This document shows positions 1 through 12,299 of a stretch of DNA of 64,000 bases, one piece after another. The number at the start of each line of letters is the position of its first letter. Within the stretch, counting starts at the first letter, position 1. The notes beneath the pieces were generated by a model. The model made no database searches. It had not been told where the DNA came from and saw only the letters and a list, made by a program, of their open reading frames with translations. The stretch comes from Anisakis pegreffii (lineage: Eukaryota; Nematoda; Chromadorea; Rhabditida; Anisakidae), in assembly GCA_035041965.1 (NCBI GenBank), contig JAPYMA010001928.1, positions 45,142 through 109,141 on the forward strand. Reading direction: 5' to 3'. The position numbers and the translations under genes were made by a program.

Positions 1-581
1 TTCATCATAAGATACACGTAGTCAATTGTATTGAATCTGAGATGTGAATATTTTTGGATATTTTGAAAGCATATCAGAAACTCAAAGTTCCAATTTCATA
101 CACAAAAGACACTGCACTAGAGAGTGAAACTCTTTAAAATTATTGAAAAACCGAGCTTGAAATGATCATCTCAAAGGAACAGCTAACCGTAGCCAAGAGA
201 GAAGTTAACTGAGAAGGTTCTTGATCGATTGTGAGAAGAAGAATAGACTGAAATTGGATACAGCTGCTCCAATCAACTTTGTTAACCTGATTGCTACCAG
301 TTTGTCAATAGAATTACTCATGCTGTTTGTTGTAGCTAAGAAAAATACTATTACTTGTGGGTGGTGGCTATTGGGCAGCACGATACCTAAAGTTTAACGC
401 GTGAATGCACACAGCTGAGGTAATGCGCTTACGAACAACACAACTAATCTATAATCGAGACGGTCCAAGCGAGCGAAAATTCAATTGACAATAACAATCG
501 TTAAAACCACTTTCTTTCAACTATCAATTGAAGTTCGTCTCTTATTCAGTGTAACCTACCAAAGGGTGTCATTGTTTTCAG
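1..581. other. upstream or intronic sequence of the MFS gene
   Basis: No reading frame here resembles the missing amino-terminal part of the MFS transporter that begins at 582. The last bases form a good 3' splice site (ttgttttcag, ending at 581), so at least the right part is intron. I see no other gene. Confidence 0.5.
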
Positions 582-3500
582 TTAGACCCGGAGGCAAATC
601 TGTCATTTTTCGGGTGGATAACGTCAGCATATAGTATAGGTCAAATGGCATCAAGTTGGGGTTTCGGTTACTGGAATCAGTTGACAATGAACGCCAGACA
701 ACCTGCATGCACTGGTCTTGCATTCATGGCGATTGGCAACATTCTTTACACATTCCTCGAAAACATACCGGTCGGTAGAAAGTGGTTCATGCTCGTCGCT
801 CGACTTCTCGTCGGTTTCGGATCAGGTCCACTACCGCTACATATTTGCATATTTTCACTTTGTGCACGGAACAAGCACTGGAAAGTTTTGATGTGTGTGT
901 GCGTGCTTTTGAAAGATTTCGAAAATGTGACAGGTTCATAAGGTTGACATTTTGGGTGGAATTGACACAAACAACGTCTCAAAAAAGCGCTTTTAAAGGA
1001 CTAACAGTGCTGATAAGGTGCTATATGCATCACATTGCATACACTAACATACTCTTTTTTTCTGCATTTGATTTTTGACGACGTGCATTTTATGGTTTCA
1101 ACGAGCGATTTTTGAACCTTCACTACAGGGAATGCTAAGGACAGATGTTCGAAAAAAAAGTGATTTCTGAACGACTAAAGTCATTGGTTACGAAAAAAGC
1201 AATTATCACACAATCAGTAACACTGATTAGAGTGATCGGTTAAATAAGCTGATGATCGAAACTATGATCAGTACGACTTCGCTAGCTATCGTGATTGCAA
1301 TAAAAAGACTAACACAACTGAAAGGGCTAGTGACATCATCATAAGGCTACTACATTCAAATCGTTTTTGAGGGAACGAAAATGCAAAAGCGGTTTGGTCG
1401 AAAAGGTTTTCAGGTGCATGTGGAAAATTTTCAGGAAATTTGATCGTTCTCAGAACGTATTGTGCAATGTCAAGTCTGAGGAAAGATCGAACAAAAGTGA
1501 TGTCGTTGGCAGTAGGCTCGTGGGTTTTGGGTCTTTCACTTGGTCCAGCAATTCAGGTGAATTCCATCCTCATAAATTAGATACAAGCGGTGTCAATAAC
1601 GGTTGCCGACATTGCCAATCATATTTTTCACATTGCGGAAACGGTCAATCAGATGCAGTGAGCTGTCACCTGATTTATGCATCGGGTTGAATCGAAGAAA
1701 TACTAACGACAAACACCGCTAGCTTCTTTGACTCAATCAACAATTAAGTAATAGTCACACTGAAAGTGCAGGGAATTGGTCAAAAAGCAGCAATTTAATC
1801 AGCATGCATAATTCAGTCTCTCACATTTGATCGATACGGTTTCAGTGGCCTGTATTGCTAAAATAAACTCTGAATTGTATCTATTCTGTATTGCTACATG
1901 CATCGGACTAGATAGTGGAAGACCACCTTAATATTGCCAACGAGCTGATTGCGATTTGTTGCATATTTGTTAGAGTCTGCTTATGGACTGGAGAGATCCT
2001 GAGCATTGAAGGCTATGATCTGGTTTCAGATGAAGATTGATATATTGATGTTCATTTGAATGTACAATTGAGACGTGCGTCAGCCTAAACTCAAATAACT
2101 TACAGTATTTGGGATATTTGCAGGCTATGTTCTCTCCGATAGGAAAGCGTGACTGGTATCTGAAATTCATCCATATAAATATGTATACGTCGCCGGCTAT
2201 ACTAATGGTTTTGATATCGCTGATCTCAATTGTTCTCTTACTTTTATTCTTCAAAGAAACATATTCCGGTGTCGCGACTGCCGTGAATGATGGAAAAGGT
2301 AATAACGACCTTTATTTCTCTCCAGTTTTTGATCATATCTCCGTTTGGCTTAATAAATTTTGATTGACTGTAGATTATACTTAGTGAATTTCACATTTGT
2401 ATTTCAACACTATGTGATTGTAATCCAGCAATCCAGTTTGAGCTGTAATCCAGCGTAAATCGAGCGTTTGGATTTTTTTCATTTGTTTTAATTACAGGTG
2501 AAGCCGTCAAGGTGCCAAATTTCGATCGATTTGCGGCCTACTCTTGTGTTTATTTATGGTTCATGTTGCAGAGTGTTTCCACCAACATTGAAGTGTTCGT
2601 TTCATTCCTCTAAAATGTTTCTCTAAACACGCCTGCGTGCATCAGATGAACTTCACCAACGGAAAATTTCATTCATTTGCGAATGTCTCAAAGTCATCCA
2701 TCACCTTCTGATTGCTTGATCCTGATCGATTGATTTTCAGAATTGCTACACCATTCACCATTTCACTGTATGAGTGGAACGATGAAAGAGCCGTGCTCAT
2801 CAATGGTATCTTGCAATTCGTCAGTTGTGTTATTAATGTCATCAATTATGTGCTCATCAGTGTTACGCGTGTCGGCAGGATGTAATCTTCTACGGAATTT
2901 TGTTTTCTGAGTGGAATCGTTTGCTTACTTTCACAACTATTTGATCATTTTATTGATCATTTATTTCTTGAATGATCACATTCATTCAAGTTACTTACGA
3001 ATCGTGCTGTGTATCACCATTGACACGACACGATTAGTCTGGTACAGTAGAGAGACATCAATTGAGGTGACAAATGAGTTGCTTATGGAAACATTCAATC
3101 AGCTAAATGGGAAATTTGATTAGCTGGTTAATCGCTGAAATTGCATTACTTTGATCTAACATGACAAGATTTCAACTAACGGCTATGATTATATGAATCT
3201 TATCATGCACAAATTCTTTCAGTGACAAGAGGAAACTACTAATATTCAGTAATATATGCTTCTTCCTCTACATGCTATTCACATTTCCGTGGCCGTTCTT
3301 TGCCGGTCCACTTCACTATATTCCACTTGGTAGGAGCTTTCTAAAGAATATTGTTGCACCACAAATTTCGTTGCAATATTATCTTGATGAACGCACTCGC
3401 TCAGATATTGCTAGCATTGAATGATGCAAAATGATTGCGAACATAAATTTGCCAACTAGAACTTTGGTCACATTGATGATCTTTATGGGGGAATTCATTT

Positions 3501-4647
3501 CACTATGTGCATAACATTCGACTAAGGGTTCCGTAAGATTGACAATGTTAATTGCAATAGGTCGACGTGGAAGCTCAGACTACAGATTAAATTGAAGTGG
3601 ATGAATCTAGATCAGATCAGATTGGGAAGGAATAGAAAGTGATTTCAGAGAACAATAGAACGACTGAAGACACATCGGTGCATGGTGGTTGTTTCCACAG
3701 GTACACATGGTGTGCTCACACGACTCGTGTACCATTCCCACTTTACGTGTTCAGTTTCGTTATAATCCTTGGATTTGCTTTTCCGTTCACGTCAGCTCCG
3801 CTTGGAACTCTCTTCTCAGAAATACTTGGACCACGGCCACAGGTTAATGAAACGTCGTTTCCGTCGTCTCTCATCGATAAAAAGTTGTTTCTTTTGAGTT
3901 TTCGTTGTGGCCATTATGATCGCTGAAGGGTTTGTGCAACATCGCTTAGTGAACACTGCTGCTGACAGATCTTCATTAGTCAATCGCGATAAAAAATGAA
4001 ACACTTTAATTACTTGCCATAAATTTATTGATGTGATCGCTGATATCGATCAAATTAAAGTTGGCTGATTTCAGGGCTTGATGCAAGGAATATTCGAATT
4101 TGGCGCTTGCATTGCACGCTGTGTCTCGCCGATTGTTTTGACGTGAGTTTCCTTGAGCACAATAAACGAATTCACATCAAATTACCTAATGAGATTATGC
4201 ATTTGCAATAGCTATCATTAAGGTGAATAATGCGCACCATATCAAGCAGCTCAATCATAATGGATTTCATATGCTATTTTATGATTAACTTTAATGTTTT
4301 TACTATGACCTATTGAGTTCTTCAACATTACCTGGATTGGCAAGCAGGCTATCAAACGTTTGTAACGTTGCTGGCCACAATACTCACGTTACCGTGCACA
4401 TTGTTTTAGCCTCAGTTATTCAACAAATAATACATTAATTCTTAATCGGCAATCGTTATGATAGCTATCGTGTTGTTGAAGAATTCTATTTGAATCAACT
4501 GGATACATTTGGACCACAGTGATGCATATGGCACTACTCGCATTTGGAATGTTTTTGCTGATCATTTTCTATCGACGGATGGTACCACTGAAAATGCCAC
4601 GAAGAATCGATGTTGCAGTAATTCAAGCCGATGATCCAGCTAAATGA
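582..4647 (+). CDS. major facilitator superfamily transporter, MFSD8/CLN7-like (5' partial)
   Basis: Exons: 582-825, 1435-1556, 2124-2298, 2498-2594, 2741-2881, 3223-3329, 3649-3842, 4075-4142 and 4482-4647 (stop TGA 4645-4647). All junctions are GT-AG and phases agree, giving 437 residues in the window. Visible signatures are FFGWITSAYSIGQ (second membrane segment), the loop ARLLVGFGSG then NLIVLRTYCAMSS, SPIGKRDWYLKFIHINMYTS, and APLGTLFSEILGPRPQ followed by GLMQGIFEFGACIARCVSPI, which is the pattern of the CLN7 (MFSD8) branch of MFS proteins. These are polytopic endolysosomal membrane proteins. About 80-100 residues including membrane segment 1 are missing because the first exons lie left of the window. 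The carboxyl end (FLLIIFYRRMVP then a short polar tail) looks complete. Family assignment is by pattern recognition; the transported substrate cannot be inferred. Confidence 0.88.
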
Positions 4648-5149
4648 TCGTAAAACGAATGATTATCACTGAAGTGAATGCAAATTGCGATTGCATTTTG
4701 AGCATGAAATTGTGTAACCATTTGTAATTTATGTGCAACACTGTTCCCATCAGAAAGAACACTGATCGTAAATTCGCTAAATTTTTACATTATCTTAAAT
4801 GTGTACAATCAATTCTCCCCAATTTTATATGGAAGACATTTGCAGCACTACAAATTGTGTGTCTTCAATTTAGCGACAAACAACATTTCACAGACAGAAA
4901 TTTTTGGTTGTTGAAGATATTATCCCAGGATTTCCGATGTATTTCATAAAATATTTGGAATTGATCAAAAATTAAGCAAGTAGCTTTCTCGTTTTGCCAA
5001 CTCACTATCACAAAAATGCTGATAGAATTGGGATAATTTTCAAAAAACAGTTCTTTGTTATCACTGTAGATCCGTGAGCAAATCTCTTTAGAATCGAATA
5101 AATGGGAATCATTATTCATATTTTTTCAACCGTTTTTTGATGTCTGTGT
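4648..5149. other. intergenic, no gene seen
   Basis: Sequence between the end of the MFS gene and the first tandem duplication. Short open frames on both strands look random. An ordinary AT-rich 3' flank. Confidence 0.4.
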
Positions 5150-5272
5150 ATTATGTGACGATTTATCAAAGGTGATAATAAATGACGATAAGAGGTTTCA
5201 TTTGATTCTGTAAACGACGCTTAGACATTCATATGTGGTGATGAACGAAACGGGAGAAACCTAGTCGTAACT

Positions 5273-5832
5273 AGTGTTCGTCGGGGAGCAATTTTTTGCA
5301 CGGGGGGGGTCCCCGCGGGGAGTAAATTGGACGGGGGGAGTCCCCGCGAAAAAGTCGGGGATCAAATTGCGTGGGGGGGACCCCGTCGGGGAATGACCGC
5401 TCCCCGTGTTCCCCGACGGGGAGGACGGGGAGCATTTCAGCTCAATTTTTTAAACAAAATTTCAATTTTTTAAAGATTTTTCTTCTTTTTTTTAAGTAGT
5501 TTTCTTTCAAGTGCACCTTATACTCACATTTCAAAACAAAAAACAAGACAATATTGAAAGTGTTGCGGCTGTCTTTCACCATTTTCAGTTAAATGTTCGC
5601 GATATTCGGGAAGGTTCGCACTCCCAGTCCTCCCCGACGGGGAGCGAAATTGGACGAGGAGGGTCCCCGCGAAAATGTCGGGGAGCAAATTACGCGAGGG
5701 GAGTCCCCGCGGGGAGTAAATTGGACGGGGGGGTCCCCGCAAAAATGTCGGGGAGCAAATTGCGCGGGGGGGAGCGCTCCCCGCGTTCCCCGCCGGGGTC
5801 CCCGACGGGGATCCCGTTCCCCGACGAACACT
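5273..5832. mobile_element. GC-rich MITE with terminal inverted repeats and 9-bp target duplication
   Basis: The element begins AGTGTTCGTCGGGGA and ends with its exact reverse complement (15 bp perfect terminal inverted repeats). It is flanked on both sides by GTCGTAACT (5264-5272 and 5833-5841). Inside, two very GC-rich blocks (about 5280-5440 and 5617-5829) made of variants of tccccgcggggag and ggggagcaaattg surround an AT-rich core; this composition is unlike anything else in the window. The equivalent place in the right duplication unit (about 10227-10245) lacks the element. It has no transposase and is non-autonomous. If the target duplication is read as 8 bp the left end becomes TAGTG, which would suit a hAT element; 9 bp would suit a Mutator- or Merlin-type element. 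Confidence 0.85.
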
Positions 5833-6033
5833 GTCGTAACTGTATACATTTCGTGCGTAATACAAGTTTCCCTTCAAGTGACCTCGACGACTGCTGCTGA
5901 GGGTTGATCACGAAGATTGCTCCTAACGGATGTTCCATGAGTTGTTTTAAATGAGGAGCGTGCAGCATCATTCTAAAAGTATTGCCCAGTTACGGTGGAA
6001 ATGGAGAATGAATCATATTTGGCAAACAAATGG

Positions 6034-7939
6034 TTAGGTCCGTGAAAAATTATTGCTCACGACTCTGATAACGGTACTGACCCTTTGAACTTTAGTTGAA
6101 CGATGATCGACTTTCATAAATCGATCAAGTTTTAACAAACGACAGATACTTCTCCTCACGACGGCTGAACTGAAGAGTAAGACCCACGGACTGCACATGA
6201 ATAACGCATCCATTAATGGATATCTGTAACAATAACGTTGACAGAGTGCACTTGCCATGCAATTCATGAACAAGTTGAAATTAATCGAAAAGTTTATTGT
6301 GACTCTACCGTAAGAACGCAGTGATTGAAAGGATCCGATAAAGTCGCATTGAAAATGCATAGCAAAATGAACGAATCAGTGATGCTACTAACGTTATATC
6401 ATTAATGATATCAACAATGCTCAACATTATCAGCCATTACAACTGATAATATTTGAGCGATTGTATTCAAGGTCAGAACGAGGAACTCAATAATAGCACA
6501 TAGCAATAAACGTATTTCAGCGTGCAAGCTGTTGTTCGATACAACCTTCTGAAATTCAGGTCATTGCATTCAGTCAGACATCATGAACATCGATCATTGC
6601 CCTACATCGTCACAACGAATTCACGTCGGCGACACATAAGAGTGGAAATTTCAAGAATGACTCGAGCCGTCATCATGCATTGGAAAACAACTCACCTGCT
6701 TACTACGAGACAGAATCACCATGATGGCTGCATACAATATAGCGCATATTATTGTTGCAGCAACACAAAAGCTGCCATCGATGTACGCAATTATCTGCAA
6801 TATCACACAAACTGCTATCGTTGATTCAAGTTTTTTATTAGTATCAATGAGAGCATGAAGAATCACTTGCATACAGTTGTTGAAATGCTGTCTGTCGTCA
6901 GTCTTATCGTAGACTGATTAACATGCACTCTGTACGTGATATCATATGCTGGATTGAAAGCAACTGGCAAAACAGCTGCCATTGGCAACGTCCACTGCGC
7001 CAACCACAGTATCCACAGACGTCGTCTACGCCAATTCTAAATAACATACATTATAAGGTCATAAAATCTAAAAGTGCATCGTCAAATGAAAAGGAATTTA
7101 GACGAAACGATCGACTCAAAATCTTGATTGTATTCATTGTTCTTACTACTTCCTCGTTTCGTTCATCGATCAGAACGTTGATCACAAATCCATGAATAGC
7201 GGATAAGTTCGCTTCATTGGTATGTATAACAGGGAAATAATTCACATATCACCCGTCAGTTCATAATGATGCAAATTAAATTAACAGTTTTCCAGGAAGT
7301 GGCCACAAACCTCCTCATAGTGCATTGGATTCCGAAAAGCAGAGAAACGATTTGCAGCGAACGCTACATGCCCAATATAGCTGACAATTTTAATATAATA
7401 ATGTAGGGCAATAGACAGTCTTGGCAAGGTGAATCGGGTGAACGTTGATGGCGGAATGAGAACGTCATTCAGGTAACCGTATTTGCGAGCACGCATGAAT
7501 ATTGTAAATTCAATGAAGAACACGAAATCAACCAATGCCTGTTAACAAATTCCTATTTTATTATAATTTTCAATCAATTTCCGTGAAAAAATATACTCCG
7601 ATTCCAGCTATACCTTTTCTTACTGTCACAACTGAAAAACATGAATGAAGTTACTGGAAGAAGCAGAGCATTTCATGATGGGAAGAAACTGCTGAATGCA
7701 ACACATAGTGAAGTATTGCATCGGTCCCAACGAGCGAGAAAGTATTTCCGATTTCCATCGGAAGATCCACTTCAACAGAATGAAAATCACATTACCTGAT
7801 TGAGAGTCAGACTAAAGAATGAACTTCGGAATATCAATGTAGAGGATCGAAAACGAATAATAGTGAGCACGATCAGTAGATAAAGTGAGCACGACGTACA
7901 ATCCACTAGGAATAAAATGCCTTGAAACGTTGTGATCAT
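6034..7939 (-). pseudogene. Srg/Srv-like serpentine chemoreceptor, left copy, frameshifted
   Basis: Six exons on the minus strand: 7796-7939, 7311-7538, 6875-7036, 6696-6794, 6393-6548 and 6034-6223. They encode in order TM1 (LYLLIVLTIIRF, then FRSSFFSLTLNQ), TM2-TM3 with the loop motif GHVAFAANRFSAFRNP, TM4 (RRRRLWILWLAQWTLP), TM5, TM6 (HAEIRLLLCAIIEF) and TM7 (YPLMDALFMCSPWVLL). This is the layout of nematode serpentine receptors of the Srg superfamily. Exon 5 is 156 nt against 155 nt in the right copy: an extra base near 6427 (gctcaacattatc against gctcaaattatc) shifts the frame and gives a stop after ADNVEHC, so TM7 is lost. Everything else is intact, so either a very young pseudogene or a sequence error. 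Olfactory or gustatory receptor function is inferred from family only. Confidence 0.78.
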
Positions 7940-8029
7940 GGCCAGCAAATATTCTGAGAAAACTTCATTTGAAAGATTAGTTCAGTTTTGTCGGAAACCA
8001 TCGAACAAGAACGAGTTCGATAACGTCAT

Positions 8030-9180
8030 GAGTGCCACACGCTCAAAGTCACAAAATTTGACTATGCATAACATCTTTTGCCAAAGATGTCGTCCATGCT
8101 TACGCTTGATAAGAAAGCAGCGAAAACGAGTTGTTTATCAAAAAATCAATTTAGCGAATATTCAACATTCAAACTTTAAAATTCAACAAAATTTAAGCAG
8201 CAAATCATTCTCGTTTTGGTCATTCGGTATTACTCACCCATTCTCGCACATAATTCTAGAGCACCTGTGGCAGTTTAGTGAACGAGTGGATGAATATGTA
8301 TTGGTTGACTTCCTTCAAACGATATGCTCTTGACTGCATCAATCAGCATGAAATTAACCACTTTTTTGATTTGATTGTGTCGAAAGAAAATGACTTGAAT
8401 AATGAGTGGAATTATTAATGGCGAATGATGAAAGTTGATGAGCAATCATTAACAATGCCCCACGCAGACCGTTTATCGGCCATTACGATGATCATTCACG
8501 CTTGAGTAATGCTGTTGAGCATGGGATCAAGCAACTTAATTATAGCACGCGAGCAGAGCCGTAACTCAACGCACATGTTCTCGTCAGCAGTCCGAAATTA
8601 CCCCTTCCTTTTCGATCTTGTTGATGATAGTGATTCTGTTGATTCGTTCAGTTATTAATGATCACACTTATCTACAATTTCAACACTCATATACGATATG
8701 CACTGCGCAACACTCGTCTGTTCCGATGGATCGCTGATGGTATCAAATGAAAAACTCGTTAACTTAGCACGAATAGTGGAACGATCAAGTTATCGTCGAG
8801 GACATTATAAATGGCTCTTTAAACGCAATATTCAATGAAAATTAGGCTTAGGCTTAATGATCAGCTTCATTTTAAGTTGATTTCTAGCGATACGACGAGC
8901 ACAATTCATATCGTACATAACTGTTGAAATTAGATAGGCGTTACCATTAACATATACCATTATCTGAAGTGATTTATTGTTTATCGTGGAAACAAATATC
9001 GCAGAATAAATCCGAATGTTTCAGAATACTTTTTGATTTGGTGGTTAAGTGTTGATGTTTGAAAAAGATTCTGATGCATTAATTGCAATTATCACCGCAA
9101 ATTCCTTTCTGCTTTTTGTTAACACCAATTTAATCAATTTTTCTTAAGTCGATTCGAGAATTCACCCAACAGACAAAACG
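8030..9180 (-). pseudogene. decayed second chemoreceptor, left unit
   Basis: Fragments related to the neighbouring receptor survive on the minus strand. Near 8950 there is a 3' splice site followed by IMVYVNGNAYLIS, matching the start of receptor exon 4 (IIAYIDGSF). Near 8510-8590 the frame ENMCVELRLCSRAII matches exon 5 (NNSLHAEIRLLLCAII). No continuous gene can be assembled and TM7 was not found. The same remnants occur in the right unit at 13270-14300, so this locus was already a two-receptor cluster when it was duplicated. Confidence 0.5.
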
Positions 9181-9520
9181 CCAGCATTTCGATAATCGAA
9201 GTTGAGTGGTACAGATGAACTCGAAGTCTGATTTGCCGTTTTAGACATCAAATCCCATGTCTTGTGTGCTCATGATAACGGCGATATCATACGTTAACCC
9301 AAAACTCATCTTGCAAACATCACCGAACCCTTGCATGAGCATTTACTACGGTAATTACGCGTAACTTCAAACAAACACTTATCGTTAGCAGGAAAGTAAT
9401 TGTGAATGGTCAGTGATACTTTCGTTTGTTCGTAAAAAACTCGTTATCTTTAAGAGGGCATTCAAATATCATCGGTAAAACTTGTTATTCAATCACTGAA
9501 TAACTTTCAATGTAGAGGCC

Positions 9521-9812
9521 AACTCAAGTTGAAAATAACCCTAGCACGTGACTGATAACTTCCTCATTGTAATTCATCAATCTGCGGAGAAAGCACATCA
9601 CAGCCATTGACAGAACTGTTGTTTAAGGAAGGAACAGAACATTGAGCTGCAGCCAATTGTGAAAATTTTATTGCAGTGACTTATTCTTGCATCCAATTTA
9701 TATCTGCCATTCACAGATGTGACCTTCGAAAATCTTATACTGAATAATATGGTGTTAGATAAAATTAATGAAAGATGATTTTGTGTTTGTTGTGTTGCGT
9801 TTGTGTATTATT
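9521..9812. other. spacer between duplication units
   Basis: About 300 bases between the recognisable end of the left unit and a possible orphan exon. Only short random open frames are seen. Confidence 0.35.
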
Positions 9813-10054
9813 TTACCGTTTCGATAAAGGCTTCATTATCGAAGTTTGAGCGCCCACTAAACGAAAACGATACGCGATGATGGGTGCCCAGAACATATAA
9901 AACAGACCGATACACAGACGAATGAACCAGTGGACTGATCGCCCGAACAATAAAATCCATAAACAACCGCGTTGATAGCTAACAAGGCGAGCACAATCAA
10001 TCAGCGACCAGTTGTACAGACAGACAGGTTGTTTAAAATTGAAGCAATTCGGAC
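9813..10054 (-). other. possible orphan membrane-protein exon
   Basis: The minus strand is open for about 80 codons without an initiating methionine until a TAA at 9813-9815. It can be read from a possible 3' splice site (tgag) near 10055. The translation is hydrophobic and tryptophan-rich (GCLWILLFGRSVHW, GLFYMFWAPIIAYR), which would suit a membrane segment of a receptor exon. It is not clearly homologous to any exon of the neighbouring receptors and has no counterpart after the right unit. It may be a chance open frame or a relic. Confidence 0.25.
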
Positions 10055-10444
10055 CTCACAGAGAAGAATTCAAAGGAACACTCTTATAGGAATAAACTAA
10101 AAGGGTTTCTGTTCACAAGATGACAATAAATGACGACATGAAATTTCATTACATCCTGTTCACGAACAAAGCTCTAAATGACGCTGAAACATTTGTATTT
10201 GGGGTGATGAACGAAACGGAAAAACCACAGTCACAGTTGTACACATTTCATCCGTTTCCCCTCACGCGACCTTAGCGACTGCTGCCGAGGGCTGGTCATG
10301 AAGTTGGCGCATAACGGATTTTCGACGAGTTGTTTCAAATGAGGAGCGTGCAAGATCGTTCTATAAAGTGTTACATGATTACGATTAATGATTACGATGG
10401 AAATGGAAAGCGAATCATCCTTAGCAAGCAAATGATTAGACAAG

Positions 10445-12199
10445 TCAAGAAGTGCTGCTTACGACGCGGATAACTGTACTGAGTCTGTGGACATTAGTTG
10501 TAGGATGAGTAAGTTTCACAGCTCGATCAAATCTCAACAAACGACAGATACTTCTTCTTACGACGGCTGAACTGAGAAGCAGGACCCACGGACTGCACAT
10601 GAATAACGCATCCATTAGTGGATACCTGTAATAATAAGGTTTACGGGGTGCACATACCATGCAATTCATGTTCAAGAACTTCTACTAAACCTAACTGAAA
10701 GGTTCACGGTGATTTTACCGCAACAAGGCAGCGATTGGAAGGATCCGATAAAGTTATGGATGGTTACTGAAAATGCATAAGAAAGTGAACGAATCGGTGA
10801 TGCTACTAACGTTATATCATTAATGATATCAACAATGCTCAAATTATCAGCCATTATAATTGATAATATTTGAGCGATTGCATTCAGGGTCAGAACGAGG
10901 AACTCAATAATAGCACATAGCAATAAACGTATTTCAGCGTGCAAGCTGTTGTTCGATACAACCTTCTGAAATTCAGGTCATTGCATTCAGTCAGACATCA
11001 TGAACATCGATCATTGCCCTTAGATGTGCTCTACATCGTCACAACGAATTCACGTCGGCGACACAGCTGAGAGTGGAAATTTCAAGAATGACTCGAGCCG
11101 TCATCATGCATTGGAAAACAACTCACCTGCTTACTACGAGACAGAATCACCATGATGGCTGCATACAATATAGCGCATATTATTGTTGCAGCAACACAAA
11201 AGCTGCCATCGATGTACGCAATTATCTGCAATATCACACAAACTGCTATCGTTGATTCAAGTTTTTTATTAGTATCAATGAGAGCATGAAGAATCACTTG
11301 CATACAGTTGTTGAAATGCTGTCTGTCGTCAGTCTTATCGTAGACTGATTAACATGCACTCTGTACGTGATATCATATGCTGGATTGAAAGCAACTGGCA
11401 AAACAGCTGCCATTGGCAACGTCCACTGCGCCAACCACAGTATCCACAGACGTCGTCTGCGCCATATCTAAATAACATTTTAAGCTCATAAAATCTAAAA
11501 GTGCATCGTCAAATGAAAAGGAATTTAGACGAAACGATCGACTCAAAATCTTGATTGTATTCATTGCTCTTACTACTTCCTCGTTTCGTTCATCGATCAG
11601 AACGTTGATCACAAATCCATGAATAGCGGATAAGTTCGCTTCATTGGTATGTATAACAGGGAAATAATTCACATATCACCCGTCAGTTCATAATGATGCA
11701 AATTAAATTAACAGTTTTCCAGGAAGTGGCCACAAACCTCCTCATAGTGCATTGGATTCCGAAAAGCAGAGAAACGATTTGCAGCGAACGCTACATGCCC
11801 AATATAGCTGACAATTTTAATATAATAATGTAGGGCAATAGACAGTCTTGGCAAGGTGAATCGGGTGAACGTTGATGGCGGAATGAGAACGTCATTCAGG
11901 TAACCGTATTTGCGAGCACGCATGAATATTGTGAATTCAACGAAGAACACGAGATCGATTAATGCCTGTAAACAAATATTGCGAAGGTTCTAGTCATCGA
12001 GAAAAGAGCTCTGACTGCAAATCGCACATACTCTTCAAATGAAAGAAAGTCACATTACTTGATTGAGAGTCAGGCTAAAGAATGAACTTCGGAATATCAA
12101 TGTAGAGGATCGAAAACGAATAATAGTGAGCACGATCAGTAGATAAAGTGAGCACGACGTACAATCCACCAGGAATAAAATGCCCTGATACGCTGGCAT
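10445..12199 (-). CDS. Srg/Srv-like serpentine chemoreceptor (7TM GPCR), intact copy
   Basis: Exons on the minus strand: 12059-12199, 11738-11965, 11306-11467, 11127-11225, 10811-10965 and 10445-10625. Phases agree throughout and the total is 966 nt, 321 residues, a normal length for this class. The start MPAYQGILFLVD is the first in-frame ATG before TM1. Order of segments: TM1 and FRSSFFSLTLNQ; TM2-TM3 ending in AANRFSAFRNPMHYEE; IWRRRRLWILWLAQW (TM4); TM5; TM6 (AIIEFLVLTLNAIAQILS); NLSIVDIINDITYPLMD leading into TM7 (CSPWVLLLSSAVVRR) and a basic tail. The family is expected in ciliary membranes of chemosensory neurons; ligand unknown. The exact family within the Srg superfamily (srg, srv, srx and relatives) is uncertain. 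The left copy at 6034-7939 is frameshifted. Confidence 0.85.
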
Positions 12200-12299
12200 T
12201 ATTACCTGCAATTTTTTGGGAATAATTCAGTCGAAAGTTCCGATCCATTTTGCATGAACCCTTCGAACTAGAACAACTTCGGTAAAGGCAAGTCAAACG

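Larger units (their letters stand above)
5150..9520. repeat. tandem segmental duplication 1, left unit
   Basis: This stretch aligns along its length with about 10110-14560. Matching landmarks are: the flank gatgaacgaaacgg (5239 and 10207), all six chemoreceptor exons, the motif cacaaaatttga near 8050 and 13280, and the run near 8340-9180 matching 13430-14280. The best conserved part (about 6360-7560 against 10800-11970) is nearly identical; the outer parts are much more diverged. Limits are approximate. Confidence 0.85.

Noticed and set aside
4330..4412. Plus-strand frame (HYLDWQAGYQTFVTLL) looking like an extra MFS membrane segment
   Set aside because: No splice junction gives the right phase. 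The exon at 4482 joins in phase with 4142 and supplies the expected carboxyl segment, so this is treated as chance.
5511..5971. Overlapping open frames of 84-129 codons on both strands
   Set aside because: They lie inside the GC-rich MITE; lack of stops follows from its composition, and the peptides are Pro/Gly/Arg low-complexity.
7932..8333. 133-codon plus-strand open frame
   Set aside because: It overlaps the first exon of the minus-strand receptor, is not preserved in the right duplication unit and has no recognisable family.
8842..8856. Two and a half copies of the nematode telomere repeat TTAGGC
   Set aside because: Too short to be meaningful, and the right duplication unit has different bases at the same place.
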